From assembly GCA_964459845.1 (NCBI GenBank), contig CAYWOC010000006.1, forward strand, positions 18,432 through 82,431: 64,000 nt of DNA, given 5' to 3'. The notes beneath the pieces are model-generated. The model made no database searches. It was not told where the DNA came from and saw only the letters and a program-made list of their open reading frames with translations. The stretch's first letter is position 1; the number at the start of each line of letters is the position of its first letter. Of this stretch, positions 18,556 to 27,878 are shown in pieces. The position numbers and the translations under genes are program-made. Source of the stretch: CALZFJ01 sp964459845 (GTDB taxonomy: Bacteria; Bacteroidota; Bacteroidia; Bacteroidales; Muribaculaceae).

Positions 18556-18868
18556 CTTTTTACTGCAAATTAGTTCTATATCTTAATTTATCGCAAAATT
18601 ACAAAATTTTATCGTCATTATATAACAAATCTACGAATTTGTTCATACTCCATATTCACACCGATATCATAGAATGTCACAAACGGCATTTTTAATTACA
18701 CAAAATCGGCATTCATCACCTAATCAATCACAAACAAAGATTGCGCAAACCAAATGCAGAAACGTCAAGCTTGCTTGAAAGTTTTTGCTTAGGTGCAGTC
18801 TATCTCATGCAAAAAAGGAGCGGCTCAAGCCGCTCCTTTCATATTAGTTGATAATCCCCAAAAATCTG
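18556..18868. other. Intergenic region between araC-type gene and PFOR
   Basis: About 310 AT-rich bases. They hold the probable promoter box of the AraC-family gene (18594-18601, minus) and the PFOR terminator (18814-18839). I see no ORF or RNA gene between them. Confidence 0.5.
18814..18839 (-). terminator. Terminator after PFOR
   Basis: AAAGGAGCGGCT pairs with AGCCGCTCCTTT around a minimal loop; on the minus strand it is followed by TTT and further T residues. A very strong intrinsic terminator. Confidence 0.9.
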
Positions 18869-21800
18869 TTACTTAACTGCATCTGGATCTTGTCCCCATT
18901 GCTGACGGGCAAGACGACGATAGTTATTATAACGCCACTGAGCATTCTCCTTAGCTGCTTGGAACAATTCCTCAGCCTCATTTGGATATTGCTTCATAAC
19001 CGACGCATAGCGAACCTCTCCTTTCAAGAATGTCTCGAAATTATCCCAATTTGGTTCTTTGCTGTCGAGTGTGAATGGGTTCTTGCCCTCTTTCTCAAGT
19101 TCAGGGTTATAACGCCACAAGTGCCAGTAACCACATTCCACAGCTCTTGCCTCTTCTGCCTGAGCTTTACCCATACCAGCTTTCAGACCGTGGTTGATAC
19201 ATGGAGCATAAGCGATTATGATTGAAGGTCCATCATAAGCCTCTGCTTCACGGATTGTCTTCAATGTTTGAGCATTGTCAGCGCCCATAGCCACTTGAGC
19301 CGCATATACATAGCCGTAGGTCGATGCGATAAGTCCAAGGTCTTTCTTGCGGATGCGCTTTCCTGATGCAGCAAACTTAGCGATTGCGCCAAGAGGAGTA
19401 GCTTTAGATGCCTGACCACCAGTATTAGAATATACCTCAGTATCAAGTACAAGAATATTGACATTCTTGCCAGATGCAAGCACATGGTCAAGACCGCCGA
19501 ATCCTATATCATAAGATGCACCGTCGCCACCGATTATCCATTGCGAGCGTTTTACCAGATAGTGGCTAAGCTCTTTTATCTTCTTGCAGATCGGATTCTC
19601 GCAATTATCTACCATTGCAGTAATCTTGTCGGCAATTTCACGGCTCTTTTCTGCGTCATCTTTGTTTTCAAGCCATTGGTTGAACAGTTCTTTCGTCTCA
19701 GCCGAAGTGCAGTCACAAGCTACAGCTTCCTTGATGTAATTTTCAAGGCGTGCGCGCATCTTGTCGTTTGCAAGAACCATACCGAAACCAAATTCGCAGA
19801 AATCTTCAAACAATGAGTTTGCCCATGCAGGTCCATGACCTTTCTCATTAGTTGTATATGGAGTTGATGGAACTGAGCCAGAATAGATTGAGCTACATCC
19901 TGTAGCATTTGCCACCATCTGACGGTCTCCGAACAACTGAGAAATCAACTTGACATATGGAGTTTCCCCACATCCCGAACATGCACCAGAGAACTCAAAC
20001 AATGGAGTCGCAAACTGCGAGTTCTTCACATTCGACTTGACATCTACAAGATTTTGCTTGCTTGTAACGTGTTCTACGCAGTATGTCCACTTGTCTTGTG
20101 AACCAAGCTCAGCTTGAAGTGGCTTCATTTCAAGAGCTTTCACGCCCTTCTTGCCAGGACAAACATCGACACAGTTGCCACAACCCAAGCAGTCGAGATC
20201 ATCAACAACTTGTGCAAATTGCATACCAGCAAATGCCTTGCCTATAGCTGGAAGCGTCTCACCATCCTTGAATGGAGATGCTGCCACTTCTTCAGCAGTA
20301 AGGACGAATGGACGAATAGCTGCATGAGGACAAACGTATGCACACTTGTTGCATTGGATACAATTCTCAGCAATCCATTCTGGGACGAATGTTGATACTC
20401 CACGCTTCTCGAATTTTGCGGTACCGGGTTGCCATGTTCCATCAGGATTCTTTGTGAATGCCGATACCGGAAGCAAGTCACCATCTTGTGCATTGATTGG
20501 GCGGACAACATCGTGGATAAATGTAGGCACATTATTATCGACGTGTGCAACGACCTCAAGATTTAACCATGCTGGATCTATTTCAAGTTTCTTGTACTCG
20601 CCACCACGATCTACTGCCGCATAGTTCTTATTCACGACATCCTCACCCTTCTTACCATAAGACTTAACGATGAATTTCTTCATCTGCTCTACAGCGAGAT
20701 CCACTGGGATAACTTCTGTGATACGGAAGAATGCTGATTGAAGAATTGTGTTTGTGCGGTTGCCGAGACCTATCTCTTGTGCAATCTTTGTTGCATTGAT
20801 ATAATATACATTAATGTTGTTGTCGGCAAAGTATTTCTTAACCTTGTTTGGCAAGTTCTTTGCGAGTTCTTCACCCTCCCATATTGTATTCAAGAGGAAT
20901 GTACCGTTCTTTTGAAGACCGCGGGTCACATCATACATATGAAGATATGCCTGAACGTGGCAAGCCACAAAGTTTGGTGTTGTCACCAAGTATGTTGAGT
21001 GGATTGGCTCGTCACCGAAACGCAAGTGTGAGCAAGTGAAACCGCCCGACTTCTTTGAGTCGTAAGAGAAATATGCTTGGCAATACTTATCGGTATTCTC
21101 TCCGATAATCTTCACCGAATTCTTGTTTGCACCAACAGTACCATCAGCACCAAGACCATAGAACTTAGCTTGGAACATTCCTTTGCCGCCAAGTGCCACC
21201 TCTTCTTTCTGTGGAAGAGAAGTGAATGTAACATCATCATTGATACCAAGAGTGAAGTTGTTCTTTGGCATTGGCAATGCAAGGTTCTCATATACTGAAA
21301 GGATTTGAGCCGGAGTTGTATCCTTAGATCCCAAGCCATAGCGACCACCGACAATGAGAGGGGCATTCTCTGTGCCGTAGAAGCATTCTTTAACATCAAG
21401 ATACAATGGTTCGCCATTTGCTCCAGGCTCTTTTGTACGGTCAAGCACTGCAATACGCTTTGCTGTTGCAGGAACTGCTGCAAGGAAGTGCTTAGCCGAG
21501 AATGGACGATACAAGTGAACAGCCACAAGACCTACCTTTTCACCCTTTTCGGTCAAATAGTCGATTGTCTCGCGGATAGCCTCAGTTGCAGAACCCATAG
21601 CTATAATCACACGTTCTGCATCTGGTGCGCCGTAGTAATCAAACAAGCCATATTTGCGGCCAGTGATTTCGGCAATCTTGTTCATATATTCTTCTACGAT
21701 GCCAGGAACTGCATTGTAGTATTCATTGCTTGATTCACGGTGCTGGAAGAAAACATCCGGGTTTTCTGCTGTTCCACGAGTGACTGGACGGTCAGGGCAT

Positions 21801-22429
21801 AGAGCGCGGCTGCGGAAATCCGCAAGAGCCTCTTTGTCGATAAGCGGAGCCAAGTCCTCAGCTTCGATAGCCTCAATCTTTTGGATTTCGTGTGATGTGC
21901 GGAATCCGTCGAAGAAGTTCACAAATGGCACTTTTGCCTTTATTGTCGATAGGTGAGCTACACCCGCCAAGTCCATAACTTCTTGCACGGAGCCTTCGCA
22001 TAGCATCGCAAAACCTGTTTGGCGAGTTGACATCACGTCTTGATGGTCGCCGAATATACACAATGCATGTGATGCAAGAGTACGTGCCGAAACGTGGAAT
22101 ACGCATGGCAGCAATTCTCCTGCTATCTTATACATATTAGGAATCATCAATAACAAACCTTGAGAAGCTGTGTAGGTTGTGGTGAGGGCTCCAGCTTGCA
22201 ATGATCCGTGTACTGCACCAGCAGCACCTCCTTCAGATTGCATTTCTTGAACCAAAACAGTTTCTCCGAAAATGTTTTTTCTGCCAGCAGCAGCCCACTC
22301 ATCTACGTGTTCTGCCATTGTTGACGATGGGGTAATAGGATAGATTGCAGCTACTTCGGTGAACATATAGCTCACATGGGCAGCAGCTTGGTTACCGTCA
22401 CACGTCATGAATTTCTTTTCTTTACCCAT
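18869..22429 (-). CDS. nifJ: Pyruvate:ferredoxin (flavodoxin) oxidoreductase
   Basis: A single-chain PFOR of 1186 residues that oxidises pyruvate to acetyl-CoA and CO2 and reduces ferredoxin; its acetyl-CoA feeds pta-ackA. Seen in order: the N-terminal domain I (YPITPSSTMAEHVDEWA), domain II, two 4Fe-4S motifs (CIQCNKCAYVCP and CLGCGNCVDVCPG), and the thiamine-diphosphate domain with SGCGETPYVKL, VANATGCSSIYSGS, GGDGASYDIGFGGLDH and EVYSNTGGQ. Length is normal for the fused enzyme. ATG 22429 is used in place of the upstream TTG at 22435. A promoter with both boxes lies at 22502-22532 and a strong terminator follows. Confidence 0.96.
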   Translation of the reverse strand: MGKEKKFMTCDGNQAAAHVSYMFTEVAAIYPITPSSTMAEHVDEWAAAGRKNIFGETVLVQEMQSEGGAAGAVHGSLQAGALTTTYTASQGLLLMIPNMYKIAGELLPCVFHVSARTLASHALCIFGDHQDVMSTRQTGFAMLCEGSVQEVMDLAGVAHLSTIKAKVPFVNFFDGFRTSHEIQKIEAIEAEDLAPLIDKEALADFRSRALCPDRPVTRGTAENPDVFFQHRESSNEYYNAVPGIVEEYMNKIAEITGRKYGLFDYYGAPDAERVIIAMGSATEAIRETIDYLTEKGEKVGLVAVHLYRPFSAKHFLAAVPATAKRIAVLDRTKEPGANGEPLYLDVKECFYGTENAPLIVGGRYGLGSKDTTPAQILSVYENLALPMPKNNFTLGINDDVTFTSLPQKEEVALGGKGMFQAKFYGLGADGTVGANKNSVKIIGENTDKYCQAYFSYDSKKSGGFTCSHLRFGDEPIHSTYLVTTPNFVACHVQAYLHMYDVTRGLQKNGTFLLNTIWEGEELAKNLPNKVKKYFADNNINVYYINATKIAQEIGLGNRTNTILQSAFFRITEVIPVDLAVEQMKKFIVKSYGKKGEDVVNKNYAAVDRGGEYKKLEIDPAWLNLEVVAHVDNNVPTFIHDVVRPINAQDGDLLPVSAFTKNPDGTWQPGTAKFEKRGVSTFVPEWIAENCIQCNKCAYVCPHAAIRPFVLTAEEVAASPFKDGETLPAIGKAFAGMQFAQVVDDLDCLGCGNCVDVCPGKKGVKALEMKPLQAELGSQDKWTYCVEHVTSKQNLVDVKSNVKNSQFATPLFEFSGACSGCGETPYVKLISQLFGDRQMVANATGCSSIYSGSVPSTPYTTNEKGHGPAWANSLFEDFCEFGFGMVLANDKMRARLENYIKEAVACDCTSAETKELFNQWLENKDDAEKSREIADKITAMVDNCENPICKKIKELSHYLVKRSQWIIGGDGASYDIGFGGLDHVLASGKNVNILVLDTEVYSNTGGQASKATPLGAIAKFAASGKRIRKKDLGLIASTYGYVYAAQVAMGADNAQTLKTIREAEAYDGPSIIIAYAPCINHGLKAGMGKAQAEEARAVECGYWHLWRYNPELEKEGKNPFTLDSKEPNWDNFETFLKGEVRYASVMKQYPNEAEELFQAAKENAQWRYNNYRRLARQQWGQDPDAVK

Positions 22430-22501
22430 AATCAATTATCAATTAAAATAAAAAATTTCCAAATACCATAATAGTGCTTGCACACATATAAAATATCTGT
22501 G

Positions 22502-22532
22502 CGAAGTTACTAAATTTAATCCGAACCTCAAA
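22502..22532 (-). promoter_or_regulatory. Promoter of PFOR
   Basis: On the minus strand TTTG (22532-22529), 19 bases, then TAACTTCG (22509-22502), one base off TAnnTTTG. It lies about 75 bases before the PFOR start, just downstream of the M16 peptidase stop. Confidence 0.5.
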
Positions 22533-22544
22533 AATTATTGTATC

Positions 22545-23789
22545 CTAATTTTCCGCCTCAGGTCCGTAATACAAGCGTGTCTCGTTCTCAGGTCGGAATA
22601 TGCTTCCTGCCACACGCTTTATGTCTTGATTTTCAAGGTTGCGATATTTTTCCACCTCGTTGTTTATGTCCCGAGCATTGCCGAGCAATTCATGATAGCA
22701 CAGCTTGGAAGCCTTCTCGCTGTAGCTGATATTCTCAAAGCATTCTTTCGACTCATATTTGTTCACAAACTTTTCCACCTCATATTGGCTCACACCATCT
22801 GACACCAGTTTGCACAGTTCATCTTCTATAATCGCATTGGCTTCATCAAATTTAACATCAGGGCGCAGACGACCCCGCACTATCATAAGCCCAGGGTCGA
22901 TAGACCCCCAGATTGAAGCGTCGAGGTCGATAAAAGCATCGGTCTTCATAAGCACATTTTGGAAGAAGCGCGCTGAATTTCCATTTGCAAGAATATCGCT
23001 TATTATATCGCTTGCATAGTAGTTGGCATCACGTCTTCCGCACATGTGATAAGCTTTCATTATCAGGTTATGTGGCACATCTCTGTTCACCTCTACTTTG
23101 CGCAGCTCCATCTGCTCGGGTTCTGCCTGAATGTTGCGCATTTTCACTGCACGTCGCGGTATCTGCGACATCCACTTCTCGGTCAGGTCCACGGCATCAT
23201 CGAAAGTCATATTTCCTGCCACACATAGTATCGCATTGTTCGGTGCATAATGGCTGTAAAAGAAATCTCTAACAGCATCAATGGTGACGTTCTCAATATC
23301 TTCCACGCGTTCTCCTATCACTGGCCATCGGTAAGGATGCTGGCGAAACGCTGTCGCCCTCAATATATGCCCCACATCACCGTATGGCACATTTAAACAA
23401 CGCTGTTTAAACTCCTCTATAACCACACTTTTCTGAGCATCGAGACTTTTCTGAGAAAATGCGAGCTGGTTCATCCTGTCACTCTCAAGCCAAAATGCAG
23501 TTTCCACATTGTGAGCAGGGAGTATTTCATAAAAATTCGTTATGTCGTCGCTCGTCCATGCGTTGCTCTCACCGCCAGCCATCTGAAGTCGGGTATCAAA
23601 ATCCGGTATATGCTGCGATCCGCCAAACATAAGGTGTTCAAACAGATGAGCGAACCCCGTCTGTCCATGCACCTCATCGCGAGAGCCTACATCATACAGC
23701 AAGTTTAACGCTACCATTTGCGTGGTAGCGTCATAGTGATGAACGAGCCGCAACCCGTTATCCAGTATGTGAGTATTGACTTCTATCAT
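22545..23789 (-). CDS. M16-family zinc peptidase
   Basis: A 414-residue metallopeptidase of the pitrilysin/insulinase family. The inverted zinc motif HxxEH is at residues 48-52 (HLFEH in FAHLFEHLMFGGS) and the third ligand is probably Glu125 or Glu126 in SVVIEEFKQR. The C-terminal half is the usual inactive homologous domain. No signal peptide is visible, so it is probably cytosolic, unlike many outer-membrane-linked relatives. It is the last gene of a three-gene unit, 25 bases after a cyclophilin lipoprotein gene. Substrate unknown. Confidence 0.9.
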   Translation of the reverse strand: MIEVNTHILDNGLRLVHHYDATTQMVALNLLYDVGSRDEVHGQTGFAHLFEHLMFGGSQHIPDFDTRLQMAGGESNAWTSDDITNFYEILPAHNVETAFWLESDRMNQLAFSQKSLDAQKSVVIEEFKQRCLNVPYGDVGHILRATAFRQHPYRWPVIGERVEDIENVTIDAVRDFFYSHYAPNNAILCVAGNMTFDDAVDLTEKWMSQIPRRAVKMRNIQAEPEQMELRKVEVNRDVPHNLIMKAYHMCGRRDANYYASDIISDILANGNSARFFQNVLMKTDAFIDLDASIWGSIDPGLMIVRGRLRPDVKFDEANAIIEDELCKLVSDGVSQYEVEKFVNKYESKECFENISYSEKASKLCYHELLGNARDINNEVEKYRNLENQDIKRVAGSIFRPENETRLYYGPEAEN

Positions 23790-23814
23790 ATAATAAAAAA
23801 CTTTCTCCTTGATG

Positions 23815-24693
23815 CTATTTCAGCACCTTCATCGAAATTATCTTGACATCTTCCTTCGGACGGTCGGCACGACCAGTTTCAACATTCTCAATCTTCTCGA
23901 CCACATCCATTCCTTTCACGACTTCTCCGAATACAGTGTATTGTCCATCGAGATGCGGTGCGCCGCCCACAGTGGTATAAGCCTTTTTCTGCTCATCGGT
24001 GAATTTCACCGGATTCTTTGCCACTTCAACCTCTGTCTGTGCCACAAGCTCGTCTTGAAGTTTCTTCAGCCCGGCCGTGTCATTAGCCATCCGCATCTTC
24101 ATCACCTCTTTGCGATGTGGTGCCACCAGCCCTTCAAACACCTGTTGCTTCTTCATGTCGTTCATTCGAAGCTCCATTTGCTGAATCATAGCCTCATTCA
24201 TCTTCTTTCCAGTCACTATATAAAACTGCGAGCCAGATGATCGCCGTTCAGGATTCACATTGTCGCCAGTCCTTGCAGCAGCAAGCGCGCCACGCTTGTG
24301 GAAAAATTTAGGATACACTATTTCGGCCTCTATCGTATAGCCGGGATCTCCCGTTCCGAGCATCTGTCCCGGTGCGGCATTCTTTGAGTTGCCATCACCT
24401 GTCTGTATCATAAAGTTCTTTATGACACGGTGGAACAGCACTCCGTCATAGTAGCCCTCGTTCACGAGTTTTACAATATTATCGCGATGCTTTGGAGTCT
24501 CATTATATAATTCTATTACTATTTCACCGAGAGAGGTTTCTATTTGCACCTTGGTGCGGGCATTGTCTGTTGTTTCCATATCAGAATTAGCTTTCGTGGC
24601 ATTCTCATTTCTGCTCTTGTTAGAGCCGTTGGCTGAACCGCACGAAGCCATAGCCAGCACAGCCACCAAGAAAATCCAAAAAGTTTTTTTCAT
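23815..24693 (-). CDS. Peptidylprolyl isomerase (cyclophilin), lipoprotein
   Basis: A 292-residue periplasmic proline isomerase. The leader MKKTFWIFLVAVLAMASC has a lipobox ending at Cys18, so the protein is probably lipid-anchored. The cyclophilin core is seen in GEIVIELYNETPKHRDNIVK, GVLFHRVIKNFMIQTGDG and, after an insert, YTVFGEVVKGMDVVEKIE. Between SGSQFYIVTG and TTVGGAPHLDGQ lies a charged helical insert of about 75 residues, absent from classical cyclophilins. The open frame extends 31 codons further upstream, but the lipoprotein leader fixes the start at 24693. The middle gene of an operon with the small unknown protein and the M16 peptidase. Confidence 0.92.
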   Translation of the reverse strand: MKKTFWIFLVAVLAMASCGSANGSNKSRNENATKANSDMETTDNARTKVQIETSLGEIVIELYNETPKHRDNIVKLVNEGYYDGVLFHRVIKNFMIQTGDGNSKNAAPGQMLGTGDPGYTIEAEIVYPKFFHKRGALAAARTGDNVNPERRSSGSQFYIVTGKKMNEAMIQQMELRMNDMKKQQVFEGLVAPHRKEVMKMRMANDTAGLKKLQDELVAQTEVEVAKNPVKFTDEQKKAYTTVGGAPHLDGQYTVFGEVVKGMDVVEKIENVETGRADRPKEDVKIISMKVLK

Positions 24694-24709
24694 AAATATT
24701 TTGTCATCG

Positions 24710-25087
24710 TTAAATTCCCAATGCAGGATACAAGCGCTTGTATATGCGACGGAAATTGTCGTCTTTTGCACTGAGTTCTGCCGCATGAGCCTTATAGTCG
24801 CTGCCCCATAGGCTTGCTATCAAATCGGGCAAGTAGCAGTGTTCACGGTCCTTGTCGATTGCCGCTTTCACGAGCTTGTCGATAGCTCCAGCATATTTTT
24901 CGGCATCTATTGCATGCAGATAGCGAGCAGTGCTTGCCACAAACTGACCGTTGGAATCTACCGTAATCATATTATCGACCAATTCCGACATAATTTCATC
25001 TATCGAATCAATATTGTTCGCGATGTATTCATACGTCAATAATCCATTTGGGTCTCTGCTTAATTTCTTTTTTAATTCTTCGTTCAT
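24710..25087 (-). CDS. Small helical protein of unknown function (125 aa)
   Basis: An acidic, cytosolic-looking protein of 125 residues. It begins MNEELKKKLSRDPNGLLTYE and is predicted mainly helical, with aromatic residues near the end (RRIYKRLYPALGI). No family recognised. The frame continues upstream, but ATG 25087 has the better context and avoids an improbable basic-hydrophobic leader. It is the first gene of a unit with the cyclophilin lipoprotein (16 bases apart) and M16 peptidase, which suggests but does not show a role in protein folding or turnover. Confidence 0.7.
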   Translation of the reverse strand: MNEELKKKLSRDPNGLLTYEYIANNIDSIDEIMSELVDNMITVDSNGQFVASTARYLHAIDAEKYAGAIDKLVKAAIDKDREHCYLPDLIASLWGSDYKAHAAELSAKDDNFRRIYKRLYPALGI

Positions 25088-25161
25088 CTTTGTTTTTTGT
25101 TGAATGGAAAAACTCTTTCTGAGAAATAATTGGCAAATATACGATTTTTTGGGCAAACATT

Positions 25162-25193
25162 GTTGCTATTGCCGACAATCTTTACTATATTTG
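25162..25193 (+). promoter_or_regulatory. Promoter of the cytidylate-kinase-like gene
   Basis: GTTG (25162-25165), 20 bases, TATATTTG (25186-25193), close to the Bacteroidetes consensus, about 34 bases before the start codon at 25227. Confidence 0.5.
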
Positions 25194-25226
25194 AGCATAT
25201 TTTTTCAACTTAACACCCAACTTGAG

Positions 25227-25877
25227 ATGAATACAGAAGCACAAGAAAAAAAATTTGTAATCACCATAGGCCGCCAATACGGCAGCGGCGGCAGAGAGAT
25301 AGGACGGCTCGTGGCTGATATGCTCAACATAAAGTATTACGACAAGGAGCTGCTCACCGAGTCGGCCAAAGCTGCCGGCGTGAAACCTGAGCTTTTTGAA
25401 GCAGCCGATGAACGCACGCCATCGTTTTTCTCAAATCTGTGGTCGTTCAACCTTGGTTTTAATTCGGGCTCATATCTTCTGGGTAGTTCTCCGTTGTCGG
25501 ACGACAACATATACCGCGCACAGAGCAATGTCATGAAGAATCTTGCGGAACAATCATCATGCGTGATTGTCGGGCGGAGTGCCGACTATGTTCTGCGTGA
25601 ACATCCGTATCTCATCAGCGTGTTCATCCATTCCACCATCGAGGCTCGAATAATCCGAATCATGAACCGCTCTGCCGATATCGACTCTGCCGAGAAGGCC
25701 CGCGAAACTGCCGACAAGAAGGACAAGCTCCGCGCAAGCTACTACAATTTCTACACCGACAAGACTTGGGGCAGCTCCATGTCCTACGACCTATCGATTG
25801 ATTCGTCAAAACTGACATCAGAAACTGTGGCAAAAATAATCGTCGATTATGTCAAAGCTCGCCTTCTGGCAAAATAA
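25227..25877 (+). CDS. Cytidylate kinase-like protein
   Basis: A 216-residue P-loop protein of the cytidylate-kinase-like family (PF13189 type). The N-terminal motif ITIGRQYGSGGREIGRLVA replaces a classical Walker A, as is usual in this family. Then come YYDKELLTESAKAAG and SSCVIVGRSADYVLREHP. It probably phosphorylates a nucleoside or nucleotide in the cytosol, but the substrate of this subgroup is not established; a canonical cmk would look different. The frame is open from 25104, but ATG 25227 lies after the promoter. Its 3' end overlaps the end of the convergent frameshifted gene by 26 bases. Confidence 0.85.
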   Translation: MNTEAQEKKFVITIGRQYGSGGREIGRLVADMLNIKYYDKELLTESAKAAGVKPELFEAADERTPSFFSNLWSFNLGFNSGSYLLGSSPLSDDNIYRAQSNVMKNLAEQSSCVIVGRSADYVLREHPYLISVFIHSTIEARIIRIMNRSADIDSAEKARETADKKDKLRASYYNFYTDKTWGSSMSYDLSIDSSKLTSETVAKIIVDYVKARLLAK

Positions 25878-26519
25878 TTTGGCACCGGCCATCACTGTAT
25901 CGCAGAGCCAACGCTCCCATGCTACACATATTCACGACCGAGACTTCTGCCGTATTTTTTGTTATATGGGCGATGCGCATATATTCTTCGAGCGTAATAC
26001 TGCCATTTGCCCTCACACAATCTATGAGTAGCTGCTCTCGTTCTGTTAATGGGAACACCGTCGGGCTGTCGCTTTGGCGGTGTTTCCATATCTTCACATG
26101 AAGAGGACTTGCCACAATATTCTCATCGGCAACTCTGTAATACGCCTTCCAATTCCCATTTTCATCGGGAGCTTTGACCGGGACAACATTGCCCTTGGCT
26201 ATATCCACTTTCAGCACAGATTTTCCTTCCACCTTATACACGCTGTACTCCACTTCTTGTGGGGGCGGCAATACATCTCGGCGGCTTGTTCTATCATGAA
26301 CATCTCCTCTTCACTGCGCACGCCGGCAATCTTGCCGTTGTCTTTAACACCTATCAGCAGGTGTCCGCCATCATTGTTGGCGAAAGCCGATATGCTTCGG
26401 GCAATCTTCCTCGCATCTGATATTTGAAATTTGAAATCCTGATGCTCATGCTCCCCTTCTTCTATAAGGTTTTGAATATAATGTTTGCTTTTTAATTCCT
26501 TATACTGTGAGTCGTTCAT
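25852..26519 (-). pseudogene. AlbA_2-domain (Schlafen-type) protein gene split by a frameshift
   Basis: Two minus-strand frames together spell one protein of about 220 residues. The 5' part (26519 to about 26266) encodes an AlbA_2 domain with HQDFKFQISDARKIARSISA and NNDGGHLLIGVKDNGKIAG. The 3' part (to 25852) continues with QEVEYSVYKVEGKSVLKVDI and a C-terminal helix-turn-helix-like region (LTLEEYMRIAHITKNTAEVS type). They join at a run of five G (26261-26265; C on the coding strand): six C would restore CRPPQEV, five give an early stop. This may be a real pseudogene, a slippage-switched gene or an assembly error. Family function: ATP- or nucleic-acid-binding regulators, poorly defined. Confidence 0.75.
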
Positions 26520-26540
26520 CGTAGTTTTGTCTTCTTAATC

Positions 26541-26628
26541 AAAATTGGTCATTCCTATTTACTTTGATTGTATGCTTTTTGAAAGTTTTAATTCAAAAAG
26601 CACACAATCAAGTCTAACGACCGATTTT
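26541..26628. repeat. 88-base imperfect palindrome
   Basis: An inner arm pair of 20 bases (26564-26583 and 26592-26611, 19 of 20 complementary, 8-base loop) is enclosed by an outer pair of 10 bases (26541-26550 and 26619-26628, 9 of 10). It lies upstream of the frameshifted AlbA_2 gene and is not followed by a T-run on either strand, so it is not a typical terminator. It could be an operator, a cruciform-forming site or the trace of a small mobile element. Confidence 0.6.
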
Positions 26629-26657
26629 AGTTAAATGTTTTGCAAAATTACAATAAA

Positions 26658-26692
26658 AAAGGAGATGCCAGCAAGCAGCCGGTATCTCCTTT
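26658..26692 (-). terminator. Terminator after the SGNH hydrolase gene
   Basis: AAAGGAGAT (26658-26666) pairs with ATCTCCTTT (26684-26692); on the minus strand a T-run follows. Confidence 0.85.
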
Positions 26693-26714
26693 AGATTTTT
26701 TATGACTATGCTCC

Positions 26715-27833
26715 CTATTTCACAAACTTGCGCAACACTGGTATCAGCTTGTCAGCATAACGGCGGAAACCTATATCTGTGAAGTGTATGCCATCCACAG
26801 TGCCTTCATTGTCATATCCAGCAAGACCGTCAGATGTGACATAATACAAATTTTTAGGATTCTCTTTCTTTAACTTTTCGTAGTTCTTGCGGAATGCCTC
26901 ATTCTTCTCAGGAAGATATTTCTTGAAAAAAGAATCGAATTTGGCATAAGGATAAATCGGGCCTTCCACCATCACAATAGGCACTTCGGGGCGAAGTGTA
27001 CGCAAAGTCTTTATAAATCCATAAGTCAATGTGTCGCACATCATCTTTGTGCAGTTTGGAATCGGGTCAATCACATATGCGCTTACCCCCGGTATTGTAG
27101 CCATCGCACGAGCCATGCACAAGTCCATTTTGCCCTCGCCACTGATGCCTATGTTCACGCATTCGCAATTCAAGTCGCGCTGAATCATATTGGTAGCCAC
27201 CATACCTGTGCGAGTGGAGCATCCGCCTTGCAAAATACTTGTTCCATAGAACACTATTTTTTTGGATGCCCGCGGATTATCGACCTTTGGCTTAGTGATT
27301 ACGGCATCCTCATCCACACCCACTTCGAGCCAATTTATTCCGTCGTAAAGCGGCAAGTAAATCATGAACTCACGCATATCACCCGCAAGATTTTCAACAT
27401 AAATCTTCGATTGTATAGAATCTTTCTTGTATGGTCGATTGGTGTTCACATATTCCCACACGCCATCATCGCTTAGGCGATAAAGGTCGGTTCCTTTCAG
27501 CCCTGTGTCAGCCATATGTGCCATATGTGTGTTCCACAACAGGTTATAGCGCACTCCCACACGTTTTGAATTGGTGGCAAAGCGCACAGCCATACCGCTG
27601 CTGCACTGTGAGCGTTCCCACAAATCGGGGCGCACACTGTCCTTCAAGTACTTAGGAATACGAGTGTAGGGGGTCAGAGAATTGTCAAAGCCTTTATTTA
27701 TCAGGCGCAATTCAAGTGCATTGACATACTTCATAGGCTTGCTCTCTTCTGCTGAAGCCACAAATGAAGTAGCACTCACAGCAATCAGCATCGCCATAGC
27801 GGCAAGCGACTTAATCTTTTTTAATAATGACAT
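26715..27833 (-). CDS. Secreted SGNH/GDSL hydrolase with GxDLY domain
   Basis: A 372-residue exported esterase-like protein. The signal peptide ends near ASA (residue 28). An N-terminal beta domain carries the GxDLY motif (LKGTDLYRLSDDG), and the C-terminal domain is a Lipase_GDSL_3-type SGNH hydrolase with the nucleophile in FYGTSILQGGCSTRTG and the Asp-His pair in VDGIHFTDIGFRRYA. The GxDLY plus GDSL_3 pair occurs in carbohydrate-active loci, where such enzymes remove acyl groups from glycans; that role here is inferred. No SusC/SusD genes are near, so it is not part of a visible polysaccharide-utilisation locus. Confidence 0.88.
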   Translation of the reverse strand: MSLLKKIKSLAAMAMLIAVSATSFVASAEESKPMKYVNALELRLINKGFDNSLTPYTRIPKYLKDSVRPDLWERSQCSSGMAVRFATNSKRVGVRYNLLWNTHMAHMADTGLKGTDLYRLSDDGVWEYVNTNRPYKKDSIQSKIYVENLAGDMREFMIYLPLYDGINWLEVGVDEDAVITKPKVDNPRASKKIVFYGTSILQGGCSTRTGMVATNMIQRDLNCECVNIGISGEGKMDLCMARAMATIPGVSAYVIDPIPNCTKMMCDTLTYGFIKTLRTLRPEVPIVMVEGPIYPYAKFDSFFKKYLPEKNEAFRKNYEKLKKENPKNLYYVTSDGLAGYDNEGTVDGIHFTDIGFRRYADKLIPVLRKFVK

Positions 27834-27878
27834 AGTGTTTTGTTGTTATAGTTAATTGGTAAATAAAATTTGTTATTA

